The translations under genes and the position numbers were made by a program. Shown in pieces: positions 50,323-60,718 of a DNA stretch of 64,000 bases; the stretch's first letter is position 1; each line of letters starts with the position of its first letter. Under the pieces are notes generated by a model. It did not search any database and was not told where the DNA came from. It was given only the letters and a program-made list of their open reading frames with translations. The DNA is from Roseiarcus sp963835215 (lineage in GTDB: Bacteria; Pseudomonadota; Alphaproteobacteria; Rhizobiales; Beijerinckiaceae), in the NCBI GenBank assembly GCA_963835215.1, contig CAWIES010000004.1, forward strand, positions 310,001 to 374,000, read 5' to 3'.

Positions 50323-51009
50323 ATGCCGGCGCCCCCTGACGAGCGCGCGCCGAGCGCCAACCCGGAAGCGGAAGAGCGCATTCAATTCATGCTGCGCCTG
50401 AGAGCGCGCGGCATCCGCGATTTGCGCCTGCTCCGGGCGCTGGAGCGCGCGCCGCGCGCGCTGTTCATGCCGCAACGCTTTGCCGACATTGCCGGGCGCG
50501 ACATCGCGCTGCCGATCGGCGGGGGCCAGACGTCGCCCGCGCCCTCGGTGGTCGCGGCGATGATCGAGGCGCTCGATCCCGCGCCGCGCGGTCGTACGCT
50601 GGAAGTCGGGACCGGCAGCGGCTACGCAACCGCGCTGCTCGCGCAATTGTGCGGCGAGGCGGTTTCGCTCGAGCGTCGCCGGCCCTTGGCGCTGGAAGCG
50701 GCGGCGCGTCTTTCCGCCTTTGGTCTCGACAATGTGCAGGTCGAGTGGGCCGACGCGCTCGCCTTCGATGGCGCCGGCGCGCGTTTTGATTCCATTCTGG
50801 TCCACGCGCTCGTCGAGGCGCCGCCGACCCGGTTCCTTGCTTTGCTCAACCCAGGGGGCGGCCTGGTCGCCGTCGTCGCCGGCGAAACGGCGCCCGACCA
50901 GCGCATCGTGCGCTGGACGTTGAAGGCGGACGGGACGAGCGAGATGAGCGAGCGCGGGGCGACGCGGGTGTTCCGCACCCTCAGCCCCGGCCTCGCGGGC
51001 GCAGCCTGA
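50323..51009 (+). CDS. pcm: Protein-L-isoaspartate O-methyltransferase
   Basis: 228 residues from ATG 50323; a start at 50305 would overlap surE. Motif I LEVGTGSGYATALLAQL binds S-adenosylmethionine. FMPQRFADIAGRDIALPIGGGQTSPAPSVVAAMIEAL contains the substrate-site GGGQT-S of Pcm, although the first residues of the usual PIG-x-GQT motif are slightly changed. It repairs isoaspartyl residues in aged proteins. It lies between surE and nlpD as in relatives. Confidence 0.93.
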   Translation: MPAPPDERAPSANPEAEERIQFMLRLRARGIRDLRLLRALERAPRALFMPQRFADIAGRDIALPIGGGQTSPAPSVVAAMIEALDPAPRGRTLEVGTGSGYATALLAQLCGEAVSLERRRPLALEAAARLSAFGLDNVQVEWADALAFDGAGARFDSILVHALVEAPPTRFLALLNPGGGLVAVVAGETAPDQRIVRWTLKADGTSEMSERGATRVFRTLSPGLAGAA

Positions 51010-51144
51010 CTGGGGCGCCGCGGACCCTTTGCCGGCCCGCCACGCGAGCGCCGCTCGGTGGTCGAAAATTCATCTTAAACCAAGTCTTAAGACGTTGGGA
51101 CGAAACTGCCGCGAAGTTGAGTTGCGTACCGATGGGTTGGGCCG

Positions 51145-52449
51145 ATGAGAGAGTTCGCAGCGTATGGTGTGGGTCGCAGCGTCGTCCGCATAGTTTTTAC
51201 CGGGCTGATTGGCGCCTGGCTGGTGGGTTGCTCCACAGATTCAGACCGTTTCGCGCAGTCTTACGCGCCGGCGTCTGACCCCTTCAACAGTCCTTTCGCC
51301 AGCAACTCCAAGAGCGCCGCGCCGACGACCAACGTCGCTTCAGCCCCGCTCGCGCCTCCCGGCGCGGTCGCCTCGGCCAACCTTCCGCCTGCTCAGTATC
51401 AACCTTCCGCGCCCCTCGCGCCGCGCGTCGCCTCGGCGCAGCCGGTCGGCGGTACGGCCGTCGGCTGGAGCATCGTCGGCGGCTCGCCGATCGTTGTCGC
51501 CCAGGGCGACGACGCCGACAGCCTGTCGCGCCGCTACGGCGTGCCGACCGCCGCCTTGCTCAAGAGCAACGGCATGACCAGCCCCTCGCAGATTCACGGC
51601 GGTGTGCACATCATTGTTCCGGTCTACAGCGCCGACAATTCGCCTGCCGGCGCCAAGCCTAAGCATCTCGCCGCCGCCGACGACGTCGAGTCGGCGCCGG
51701 TCAAGCACGCCAAAAAGCCGACCAAGGATGATCAGACCGCCGACGCCGAGCCGGTCAAGCACGCCAAGGCCAAGCCGGCCAAGGACGTTGAGACCGCCGA
51801 CGCGACGGTCAAGCCCAAGACCAAGGCGGTCGACAAGACGATTGAGAAGACCGCCGACAAGAGCGCGACCAAGCCTGCCGACAAGTCCGCCCCCAAGCTC
51901 GCCGATAAGTCGGCCGACAAGCCGGCGAAAACTCAGGTCGCCGTGCTGAACGACGCCGACGCTGGCACAACGACGGCCAAAAAGACCGCGCCCGATGTGA
52001 CCCCGACCAGCAGCGTGCGGCCGGGCGACGCGGCGGCGCCAATGACCAGCGCCCAGGCCGACGCCGCCGGCGTCTCGCCGGAGTTCCGCTGGCCCGCTCG
52101 CGGGCGCATCATCGAAGCCTTCAAGGCTGGCGCTGGCGGCAATGACGGCATCAACATCGCCGTGCCGGAAGGCACCTCGGTCCGAGCGGCCGAGAGCGGC
52201 GTCGTCGCCTACGCCGGCGATGAATTGAAGGGTTATGGCAATCTCGTGCTGATCCGCCATCCCAACGGCTTTGTCAGCGCCTACGCCAACAACGGCGAGC
52301 TCGACGTCAAGCGCGGCGACACGGTCAAGCGCGGCCAGATCATCGCCAAGTCCGGCCAGACCGGCAACGTCAACTCGCCGCAACTGCACTTCGAGCTGCG
52401 CAAGGGTTCGACCCCGGTCGATCCCACCAGTTACCTCGCCGGCCTGTAA
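51145..52449 (+). CDS. nlpD: NlpD-like lipoprotein with LysM and degenerate LytM (M23) domains
   Basis: 434 residues. A lipoprotein signal ends near residue 29 (FTGLIGAWLVGC). After a low-complexity region comes a LysM domain (about 115-165: VVAQGDDADSLSRRYGVPTAALLKSNGM), then a Lys/Asp/Ala-rich stretch with repeated DKSA-x-KPA units (about 225-275). The LytM domain fills about 310-434, ending QLHFELRKGSTPVDPTSYL. The metal-binding HxxxD of active M23 enzymes is replaced by NDGINIAV, as in NlpD. That suggests an amidase activator that helps split septal peptidoglycan. Two hairpins follow the stop. Confidence 0.9.
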   Translation: MREFAAYGVGRSVVRIVFTGLIGAWLVGCSTDSDRFAQSYAPASDPFNSPFASNSKSAAPTTNVASAPLAPPGAVASANLPPAQYQPSAPLAPRVASAQPVGGTAVGWSIVGGSPIVVAQGDDADSLSRRYGVPTAALLKSNGMTSPSQIHGGVHIIVPVYSADNSPAGAKPKHLAAADDVESAPVKHAKKPTKDDQTADAEPVKHAKAKPAKDVETADATVKPKTKAVDKTIEKTADKSATKPADKSAPKLADKSADKPAKTQVAVLNDADAGTTTAKKTAPDVTPTSSVRPGDAAAPMTSAQADAAGVSPEFRWPARGRIIEAFKAGAGGNDGINIAVPEGTSVRAAESGVVAYAGDELKGYGNLVLIRHPNGFVSAYANNGELDVKRGDTVKRGQIIAKSGQTGNVNSPQLHFELRKGSTPVDPTSYLAGL

Positions 52450-52500
52450 GGGCCGAGGCGAGCTCACGAGATCGTCTGGTCCTCCAGTCTGGACGATATC

Positions 52501-52537
52501 CCACGGCGCCGACCGCGAGACACGTAAGGCGCCGTGG
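52501..52537. repeat. Inverted repeat after nlpD
   Basis: CCACGGCGCC (52501-52510) and GGCGCCGTGG (52528-52537) form a perfect ten-base stem with a 17-base loop. It lies just before the terminator and may form part of a tandem stem-loop structure at the 3' end of the nlpD transcript. Confidence 0.5.
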
Positions 52538-52546
52538 ACGACATAT

Positions 52547-52585
52547 AAGGCGGCGGGTCCCACGACAGGCCCGCCGCCTTTGTCG
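52547..52585 (+). terminator. Rho-independent terminator of nlpD
   Basis: AAGGCGGCGGG (52547-52557) pairs with CCCGCCGCCTT (52570-52580), an 11-base perfect stem with a 12-base loop, followed by TGTCGTTTTA. It lies about 100 bases after the nlpD stop and before the convergent DUF815 gene, whose transcripts it can also end because the left arm is preceded by ATATAAGG. Confidence 0.8.
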
Positions 52586-52605
52586 TTTTAAGCCCGTCAA
52601 TCGAA

Positions 52606-53501
52606 CTATTGGTCGAGCTGGCGCCCGAGCCGGCCGGCGAGATCCTGGGTGAATTGCCAGGCGGTGCGGCCCGAGCGCGCGCCGCGCGTCGTCGACCATT
52701 CCAAGGCTTCCCGCTCGAGCGCCTCCTTCGGCATGGCAAGGCCGAAGAACTTGGCGTAGCCGTGGACCATCTCGAGATAGTCGTCCTGGCTGCAATGATG
52801 GAAGCCGAGCCACAGGCCGAAGCGATCCGACAGCGAGACTTTCTCTTCGACCGCCTCGCCCGGGTTGATCGCGCTCGAGCGTTCGTTGTCGACCATCTCG
52901 CGCGGAATCAGGTGGCGTCGGTTGGAGGTGGCGTAAAAGACGACGTTCGCGGGACGCCCCTCGATGCCCCCTTCGAGCGCCGCCTTGAGCGACTTGTAGG
53001 ACGTGTCGCCGCCGTCGAACGAGAGATCGTCGCAAAAGACGATGAAGCGCTGCAGCGCGTCGCGCATCAGCCCCATCAGCGTCGGCAGGCGACTCGATGT
53101 CCTCGCGGTGAATTTCGACCAGCTTGAGCGGGGCGGCGAGATTGCCGCGGCGATTGATTTCGGCGTGCGCGGCCTTGACCAGCGACGACTTGCCCATGCC
53201 GCGCGCGCCCCACAGCAGCGCGTTGTTGGCGGGCAGGCCGCGCGCAAAGCGCGAGGTGTTCTCGATCAAGAGATCGCGCACCTGGTCGACCCCGCGCAGC
53301 AGCGACAGATCGACGCGGTTGACCTTGGCGATCGGCTCGAGCGCGCCCCGGTCGGCGCGCCACACGAAGGCGTCGGCGAGGGTGAAATCGGGCTGCGGGC
53401 GCGCCTGAGGGCGCAAGCCGTTCCAGCGCGTCCGCGATCCGGGCGAGTTCGCGAGCGATTTCGGGCGGTAAGGGCAGGGGGGCGGTCATCAAGGGGTCCA
53501 T
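52606..53501 (-). CDS. DUF815 ATP-binding (AAA) protein, frame broken twice
   Basis: Start ATG 53501 (MDPLMTAPLPLPPEIAREL) or 53489. The frame needs one T removed at 53408 to continue as QARPQPDFTLADAFVW, VNRVDLSLLRGVDQVRDLLIEN and the Walker A segment NNALLWGARGMGKSSLVKA. A second T must go at 53092 to continue as RLPTLMGLMRDALQRF, IVFCDDLSFDGGD (Walker B), FYATSNRRHLIPREM and LSDRFGLWLGFHH. The corrected product has 297 residues, as usual for DUF815, a family of AAA-type ATPases of unknown role. The two breaks are single extra bases and probably sequence errors. Confidence 0.85.
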
Positions 53502-53560
53502 ACGCAAGTTGGCGGCGGGGTTTGGCATGTTCGCGTGCAAAGCTCCAGCGAGGCGCACAT

Positions 53561-53956
53561 TCACGCCGGCTTGGCGGTGAGGTCGTCGAAAATCGGACAG
53601 TGCGGTCGGTCGTCGCCGTGGCAAGCGCGCACCAGTTTGCCGAGCGTCGTCGCCATCGCCCGCATCTCGGCGATGCGACGCTCGAGTTCGTCGAGATGGC
53701 CCTGGGCGATCCGACGCACGTCGCGGCTCGGGCGCTCCTGGTCGCGCCACAGCGCCAGCAGCGCCGCGATCTCGTCGGTCGAGAAGCCGAGCTTGCGCGC
53801 GCGGCGCACGAAGCGCAGCTCGTGCACGTCGCTTTCGCCATAGTCGCGATAGGCGTTCCCGCGTCGGGCGGCTGGGCGCAGCAGGCCAGTCGCCTCATAA
53901 TGGCGGATCATTTTCGCGCTGACGCCGCTTGCCGCCGCCGCCGCCCCAATGTTCAT
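53561..53956 (-). CDS. cueR: Cu(I)-responsive MerR-family regulator CueR
   Basis: 131 residues from ATG 53956 (MNIGAAAAASGVSAKMIRHYEATGLL). The N-terminal winged helix is followed by a dimerisation helix and a metal-binding loop with cysteines at 112 and 120 (ACHGDDRPHCPIF), the exact CueR spacing. Copper binding twists the promoter so that RNA polymerase can start copA. The gene is divergent from copA and shares the operator at 53971-53991. A longer in-frame start at 54034 would cross the operator and was rejected. Confidence 0.95.
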   Translation of the reverse strand: MNIGAAAAASGVSAKMIRHYEATGLLRPAARRGNAYRDYGESDVHELRFVRRARKLGFSTDEIAALLALWRDQERPSRDVRRIAQGHLDELERRIAEMRAMATTLGKLVRACHGDDRPHCPIFDDLTAKPA

Positions 53957-53967
53957 CGCCGATCCTC

Positions 53968-53998
53968 TTGACCTTCCAATCGTGGGAAGGTGTAGCCA
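53968..53998 (+). promoter_or_regulatory. CueR-type operator and copA promoter
   Basis: A -35 box TTGACC (53968-53973) and a -10 region TAGCCA (53993-53998) are separated by 19 bases, the over-long spacer typical of MerR-controlled promoters. Inside lies the perfect dyad ACCTTCC (53971-53977) and GGAAGGT (53985-53991) with a seven-base centre. This matches the known CueR box. It reads toward copA, with cueR transcribed the other way. Confidence 0.92.
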
Positions 53999-54020
53999 CT
54001 TAGTCGCACGGAGCGCAAGA

Positions 54021-56357
54021 ATGAGGTCTGGCATGGCGACGACGGGACACGACCACGCGCATCATCATCCCCCGAGCGCGGCGACGGACCCGGTTTGCGG
54101 CATGAGCGTCGACCCGGCGACGGCGAAGCATCGCGCTGAATTTGCTGGTAAAAGCTACTATTTCTGCAGCGCCGGCTGCCGCGAAAAGTTTCTGCGCGGC
54201 CCGCAGGCCTTCCTCAACGCAGCGCCCGCGCCGATCGCCGCGCCTGGCGCGATCTACACCTGCCCAATGCACCCTGAGGTGCGCCAGGCCGGTCCCGGCG
54301 CCTGCCCGATCTGCGGCATGGCGCTGGAGCCGGAGAGCCCGGTCGCCGTGGCCGGGCCGAATCCCGAGCTCGTCGACATGACGCGTCGCTTCTGGCTTGG
54401 CCTCGCGCTCGCCGCGCTTGTCACGGCGCTCGACATGTCCGGGCATCTCTTGGGCCTGCGCGACGCCCTCGGCGGACAGACATTGAACTGGATCGAGCTC
54501 GTTCTGGCGACGCCGGTCGTCCTGTGGGCGGGGTGGCCCTTCTTCGTGCGCGGCGCCCGCTCCCTCGTCTCGCGCAACCTCAACATGTTCACCCTGATCG
54601 CGCTGGGGACCGGCGTCGCCTGGATCGACAGCGTCGTCGCGACCATTCTTCCCGGATTGTTTCCTGCCGCGCTGCGCGGCGCGGACGGCGCGGCGCCGAC
54701 CTATTTCGAGGCCGCGGCGGGCATCACCGTGCTCGTGCTGCTCGGGCAAGTGCTGGAGCTGCGCGCTCGCGAGCGCACGGGCGGGGCAATCCGCGCGCTC
54801 CTCGACCTCGCGCCCAAGACCGCCCGCCGCGTTCGCGAGGACGGCGACGACGAAGACGTCGGGCTCGAACGCGTGGCGGTCGGCGATCGTTTGCGGGTGC
54901 GGCCCGGCGAAAAGGCGCCGGTCGACGGAGAAATTCTTGAAGGGCGCAGCACGGTCGATGAATCGATGGTGACCGGCGAATCGGCGCCAGTCGCCAAGAC
55001 AGTGGGCGAGCGCGTCATCGGCGGCACGATCAACCAGACCGGCGCCTTCGTTATGCGCGCTGATCGCGTCGGCCGCGACACGGTGCTGGCGCAGATCGTC
55101 GCGATGGTCGGCCAAGCGCAACGCAGTCGCGCGCCGATCCAGCGCGTCGCCGATCGGGTCTCGGGCTGGTTCGTGCCGTTGGTGTTGGCGGTCGCCGTGC
55201 TTGCCTTCGCCGCCTGGTGGACTTTCGGTCCAGAGCCGCGGTTCGCTTACGGTCTCGTCGCTGCGGTGTCGGTGCTGATCATCGCCTGTCCCTGCGCGCT
55301 CGGGCTGGCGACGCCGATGTCGATCATGGTCGGCGTCGGGCGCGGCGCGCAGTCGGGCGTGTTGATCAAGAACGCCGAGGCGCTGGAGCTTTTGGAGAAG
55401 GTCGATACGCTCGTCGTCGATAAGACGGGGACGTTGACCGAAGGCAGGCCGCGCGTCGTCGCGGTTATCCCCGCCGTCGGCTTTGCGCCTGACGACGTAC
55501 TGCGCTTGGCGGCGAGCCTGGAGCGCCTGAGCGAGCATCCGCTCGCTGCGGCGATCGTCGCCGCGGCGCAGGAAAAGAAGCTGGCGCTGGCCGAGGCGAG
55601 CGACTTCGACGCGCTGGCCGGCAAGGGCGTCGCCGGTAAGGTTGAGCTGCGCGCCATCGCGGTCGGCGCCCAGGCTTTCCTTGGCGAACTCGGCGTCGAC
55701 GCAGAGGCAATCGCTTCCGAGGCCGATCGCCTGCGCCGCGACGGGGCGAGCGCGGTCTTCGTCGCGATCGATGGCCTGGCGGCCGGCGTGATCGGCATCG
55801 CCGATCCAATCAAGGCGAGTGCAGCCTCCGCCGTCGCGGCGCTGATGGCGGCGGGCATTCGCGTCGTCATGCTGACGGGCGACAATCGCGCGACGGCGCA
55901 AGCCGTCGCGACCAAGCTCGGCATCAGGGAGGTCGAAGCGGAAATCCTACCGCAGCACAAGGCGGAGGCGGTAGCGCGGCTGAAGCGCGAGGGCCGCGTC
56001 GTCGCCATGGCGGGCGATGGCGTCAATGACGCGCCGGCGCTTGCCCTCGCCGATGTCGGGATCGCGATGGGGACGGGGAGCGACGTCGCGATCGAAAGCG
56101 CCGGCGTCACGCTGCTGAAAGGCGATTTACAAGGTCTCGTGCGCGCCCGTCGGCTCTCGTCGGCGACGATGGGCAATATCCGGCAGAACCTGTTCTTTGC
56201 GTTCATCTACAACGCGGCCGGCGTGCCGATCGCGGCCGGGGTCCTTTATCCCGGTTTCGGAATTCTGCTCTCGCCGATCGTCGCCGCGGCGGCGATGGCG
56301 CTCTCCTCGGTCAGCGTGGTCGGCAACGCGCTGCGCCTGCGGAGCGCGAAGCTTTGA
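54021..56357 (+). CDS. copA: Copper-exporting P-type ATPase (P1B-1)
   Basis: 778 residues from ATG 54021 (GGAG upstream); ATG 54033 with GAGG is equally possible. Instead of the usual CxxC ferredoxin-like domains, the N-terminus has a His-rich tail (HDHAHHHPP), a YHS domain (TDPVCGMSVDP to FCSAGCREKFL) and a heavy-metal-binding module (YTCPMHPEV, CPICGMALEP). Catalytic motifs are TGES, CPC near residue 423 (IIACPCALGLATP), DKTGTLTEG near 467 and GDGVNDAPAL near 666. YNAAGVP and MALSS mark Cu(I) specificity. It pumps copper out of the cytoplasm and is controlled by the adjacent cueR. Confidence 0.96.
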   Translation: MRSGMATTGHDHAHHHPPSAATDPVCGMSVDPATAKHRAEFAGKSYYFCSAGCREKFLRGPQAFLNAAPAPIAAPGAIYTCPMHPEVRQAGPGACPICGMALEPESPVAVAGPNPELVDMTRRFWLGLALAALVTALDMSGHLLGLRDALGGQTLNWIELVLATPVVLWAGWPFFVRGARSLVSRNLNMFTLIALGTGVAWIDSVVATILPGLFPAALRGADGAAPTYFEAAAGITVLVLLGQVLELRARERTGGAIRALLDLAPKTARRVREDGDDEDVGLERVAVGDRLRVRPGEKAPVDGEILEGRSTVDESMVTGESAPVAKTVGERVIGGTINQTGAFVMRADRVGRDTVLAQIVAMVGQAQRSRAPIQRVADRVSGWFVPLVLAVAVLAFAAWWTFGPEPRFAYGLVAAVSVLIIACPCALGLATPMSIMVGVGRGAQSGVLIKNAEALELLEKVDTLVVDKTGTLTEGRPRVVAVIPAVGFAPDDVLRLAASLERLSEHPLAAAIVAAAQEKKLALAEASDFDALAGKGVAGKVELRAIAVGAQAFLGELGVDAEAIASEADRLRRDGASAVFVAIDGLAAGVIGIADPIKASAASAVAALMAAGIRVVMLTGDNRATAQAVATKLGIREVEAEILPQHKAEAVARLKREGRVVAMAGDGVNDAPALALADVGIAMGTGSDVAIESAGVTLLKGDLQGLVRARRLSSATMGNIRQNLFFAFIYNAAGVPIAAGVLYPGFGILLSPIVAAAAMALSSVSVVGNALRLRSAKL

Positions 56358-56462
56358 GCGGCCCCTTCCTCCGGCCCGGGGCAGGCCTGTCAAAATCGCC
56401 TCGTCGATGCTATATGTAGCTCAGCGCGCCGGGCCTTGAACCCGGCCGCGCACGAGGCGCCG

Positions 56463-56843
56463 ATGAGAAACTCACGTTTCAAGGTGATGAGCCTGACCGA
56501 GGCCGCGGCGACGCGGGTCCAAGAGGTCATGGCTGTCGCCGACAAGCCGATTGTCGGCCTGCGGGTCGGGGTCAAGAACGGCGGCTGCGCCGGCATGTCC
56601 TATACGATGGAATTTGCCGAGAGCGTCGCCGCCAATGACGAAATCGTCGAGGACCAGGGCGTCAAGCTGCTGATCGACCCCAAGGCGCTGTTGTTTCTGC
56701 TCGGCGCGAAGATGGATTTCCGCGCCGACGCGCTCTCGGCCGGTTTCGTCTTCCTGAACCCGAACGAGACCTCGGCCTGCGGCTGCGGCGAAAGCGTCGC
56801 CATCACGCCCGCCTCGCCCGAGGCCCTCGCCGCCAACGACTGA
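56463..56843 (+). CDS. Iron-sulfur cluster assembly accessory protein (IscA/SufA, HesB family)
   Basis: 126 residues from ATG 56463 with GAGG upstream. The A-type carrier pattern is present: MSLTEAAATRVQEVM, GLRVGVKNGGCAGMSYTMEF with the first cysteine and SACGCGES with the last two. It binds iron or a cluster between two subunits and passes it on. Other suf genes are not in the window, so it is separate from the main assembly operon or at its end. tfoX follows ten bases later. Confidence 0.93.
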   Translation: MRNSRFKVMSLTEAAATRVQEVMAVADKPIVGLRVGVKNGGCAGMSYTMEFAESVAANDEIVEDQGVKLLIDPKALLFLLGAKMDFRADALSAGFVFLNPNETSACGCGESVAITPASPEALAAND

Positions 56844-56853
56844 ACCCAAGCCG

Positions 56854-57300
56854 ATGGATCGCGAAGGGCTGGCGGAGCTGTTCGCGCCTTTCGCCATCGT
56901 CAGTGTGCGCCGGGTGTTCAGCGGCCACGGCGTTTACGCCGAAGGGCTGTGCTTTGCCCTCGCTTTGCGCGGCGAGATTTTCATTAAAACCGACGCCGAA
57001 ACCGAAGCCGAGTTCGCTGCGGCGGGGTCGCAGCCGTTCGTCTACACGGCGCGCGGGCGAGAGGTGACGGTCGCCTCCTATTGGCGGCTCGTTGCCTCGG
57101 CCTATGACGATGAGGATGAGCTCAGGCGCTGGGCGGCGCTCGGGCTGGCGGCGGCGCGGCGCACAGCGGCGATCAAGGCGGCGAAGGGCAAGGGCGCGAA
57201 AGCCAAGACTGCCGCAAAACCGCCAGTCAAGGCGACGAAGCGACCGAGCCGAGCCCGCCCTGCCGCCGGCTCGCCTGGAAGGCTTCAACGGCGACATTGA
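56854..57300 (+). CDS. TfoX/Sxy N-terminal domain protein
   Basis: 148 residues. Residues 1-100 match TfoX_N: ELFAPFAIVSVRRVFSGHGVYAEGLCFALAL, then GEIFIKTD and VASYWRLVASAYDDEDELRRW. Full Sxy is a competence activator, but these short proteins are widespread and of unknown role. The tail is lysine/alanine-rich (KAAKGKGAKAKTAAKP) and may bind nucleic acid. Its last 74 bases overlap the convergent acyltransferase gene, so the true end could be earlier. Confidence 0.82.
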   Translation: MDREGLAELFAPFAIVSVRRVFSGHGVYAEGLCFALALRGEIFIKTDAETEAEFAAAGSQPFVYTARGREVTVASYWRLVASAYDDEDELRRWAALGLAAARRTAAIKAAKGKGAKAKTAAKPPVKATKRPSRARPAAGSPGRLQRRH

Positions 57301-58396
57301 GCCGCGCCAGCCACCAGCGGCTGAACAGCGCCAGCCCCCAGGCGGCGGCGAGGGAGACGGCGAGCGTCGCGCCGATCGCGGCGGGCGTCGATCGCGTGAC
57401 GATAAAGGCGTAGGCGCCGACCGAGCACAGCACCGGCACGTGTACGAGATAGAACGGAAAGGACAGCTCGCCGCAAATCCGGCCCCAGGGCCGCGACAGC
57501 AGGCGGCGCATGCCCGGCCAGCTCTCTCCCGTCACGATCAGCATCGCCGCCCCGCCGGCGTAGAGAAACGGCAGCGGCAGCCAGGTCGGCCAGACCGCGG
57601 TCAGCGGCGCGTAGACGCCAAGCGCGCCTTGCGTGTAGCCGCAGGCGAGCAGCGCCAGCGCGATCATGACGAGGGCGAACATGGCGGGCAGGCGCGGCGC
57701 CTCGGGCGGCAGGAACGCCGCTAGGGCGAAGCCGACAACGAAGGGGAACAGCGCCGGATTGGCCGCGCCACAGACGATCGCCGCCCCAGCGACGACCAGC
57801 AGGCGCGTGCGCAAGGCCGGTCGCGGGGCCAAGAGGAAGGCGAGCGCGTAGACCATCAGGCTGCCATAGAACTCGAAAGCCATCGTCCAAAGGCTGCTGT
57901 CGTAAGTGGAATCTCCGCGCAGGAAGGTTAGCACGGAGCCTTGCAGGACCGCGCCGACCAAGCTCGGCTGGAATGGCGCGCCGGTCAGCGCCCCGCCAAA
58001 GCGCGCAAACCACGACGAGCCGGTGAGCGCGGCGGCGGGCGCATAAAAATAGCCGTCCAGCGCAAACAGCAGCCACGAGCCGAGCACCGCCACGAGCACC
58101 GGACCGGCGAGGCGCGGCCAGCGCTTGATCAGGCCGCGCACGAGCATGTCGGTGCGTCCGGTGGTCAGGCTGAGCCGGGTCAGCACGAAGCCCGACAGCA
58201 CGAAGAAGAAGGCAACCGCGCCCGCGCCATGAACCGCGACGAACCAAAATTGCGAGCGTGCGGTCTGGGCGATCGGCGTCGCGTCGAGATACCCCGAGGA
58301 CGAGGGATAGAAGGCGAGCATCGTATGCCAGCCAAACACGGCGAGCGCGGCGATTCCGCGCATCGCGTCGAGGCTGACGTCACGCTCGTTGGCCAT
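57227..58396 (-). CDS. Acyltransferase 3 family membrane protein
   Basis: 389 residues from ATG 58396; the open frame reaches 58483 but the added residues are basic and unlike the family. The opening VSLDAMRGIAALAVFGWHTM carries the DxMRG and His of acyltransferase 3, followed by FFFVLSGFVLTR and YDSSLWTMAFEFYGSLMVYAL. About ten spans are predicted from hydrophobicity. It probably O-acylates a surface glycan or similar acceptor. It is outside the polysaccharide locus, so its acceptor is unknown. Confidence 0.87.
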   Translation of the reverse strand: MANERDVSLDAMRGIAALAVFGWHTMLAFYPSSSGYLDATPIAQTARSQFWFVAVHGAGAVAFFFVLSGFVLTRLSLTTGRTDMLVRGLIKRWPRLAGPVLVAVLGSWLLFALDGYFYAPAAALTGSSWFARFGGALTGAPFQPSLVGAVLQGSVLTFLRGDSTYDSSLWTMAFEFYGSLMVYALAFLLAPRPALRTRLLVVAGAAIVCGAANPALFPFVVGFALAAFLPPEAPRLPAMFALVMIALALLACGYTQGALGVYAPLTAVWPTWLPLPFLYAGGAAMLIVTGESWPGMRRLLSRPWGRICGELSFPFYLVHVPVLCSVGAYAFIVTRSTPAAIGATLAVSLAAAWGLALFSRWWLARLNVAVEAFQASRRQGGLGSVASSP

Positions 58397-58496
58397 AGTG
58401 GGCGCCCTGGGCCGTCGCGCATTAAGCGCGCTCCGGCGGCGCAGTATCGGCGGCAATGCTTGACGCCGACTTACCGCGTTCAAGTGAAGCTGAGCC

Positions 58497-58991
58497 CTAG
58501 CGCAGGATCTCGACCAGCAGAACCCAAGTGTTCATCACCCCGACGGCGAGCGAGATGATGACGCTTGAGCCAACCCAATCGAGGCCGGAGTTGTCACCCC
58601 AAACGATCAGTGCTCCGCCGACGGCGAGCGAAAGCGTCGCGAGGGCGCTCACCGAAGTCGCCGAGACGATCTTGAATAGCGAGATGTCTCTGGGTTGCCC
58701 GAGCTGTTTGCCAAAATTGATCAGGCTGACGACCGTGCTGGCAAGCCCTAGCAGAAAGGCCTCGCCGCCAAAGACGGAGATCTGACGACCGGGCATCAGG
58801 GCGAGGCTCGAAACGATCAGCGCGCTGGTCAAGATCACCAGACATTCGGCCGCGCGGCTGGGAAGTCTGGGAAACGAAAGAATGCGGGTCAGGTTGATCG
58901 AGATCGCGACCGCCACCAGCCCGACCAGCGCCGCCGACGCGCCGACTTGGGCGGCGAAGAAAGGCGCCCAATCGTTCAATTCCGGGTTCAT
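58497..58991 (-). CDS. Four-span membrane hypothetical protein
   Basis: 164 residues from ATG 58991 (MNPELNDWAPFFAAQVGASAAL). Hydrophobic segments lie at about 14-33, 55-75, 80-100 and 110-160 (possibly two), with few charged residues. The opening NDWAPFFAAQVGASAALVGLVAVAISINL resembles uncharacterised proteobacterial membrane proteins of this length. No enzymatic motif is seen. An upstream in-frame methionine at 59063 adds residues of a different character and was rejected. It lies between the acyltransferase and rhlE, same strand. Confidence 0.68.
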   Translation of the reverse strand: MNPELNDWAPFFAAQVGASAALVGLVAVAISINLTRILSFPRLPSRAAECLVILTSALIVSSLALMPGRQISVFGGEAFLLGLASTVVSLINFGKQLGQPRDISLFKIVSATSVSALATLSLAVGGALIVWGDNSGLDWVGSSVIISLAVGVMNTWVLLVEILR

Positions 58992-59092
58992 AATCGGCCC
59001 GACCTTCGCGCCCGCGAATGCGCGCAGATGATTGTGCTTTGTGGGCGAAGCCGCTCGGCTCAAGCGACCTCTGCCGCCTGAGCTTGCGAGCC

Positions 59093-60718
<1,626 letters not shown>

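Noticed and set aside
49413..50381. Upstream extension of the Kazal protein frame across surE
   Set aside because: surE on the plus strand is certain, and the signal peptide starts at 49412.
51075..51090. Possible CtrA site TTAA-N-TTAA upstream of nlpD
   Set aside because: The spacer is eight bases instead of the consensus seven, so it is not counted as a site.
53957..55901. 633-codon minus-strand frame opposite copA
   Set aside because: copA has all P-type ATPase motifs on the other strand; this frame is a shadow.
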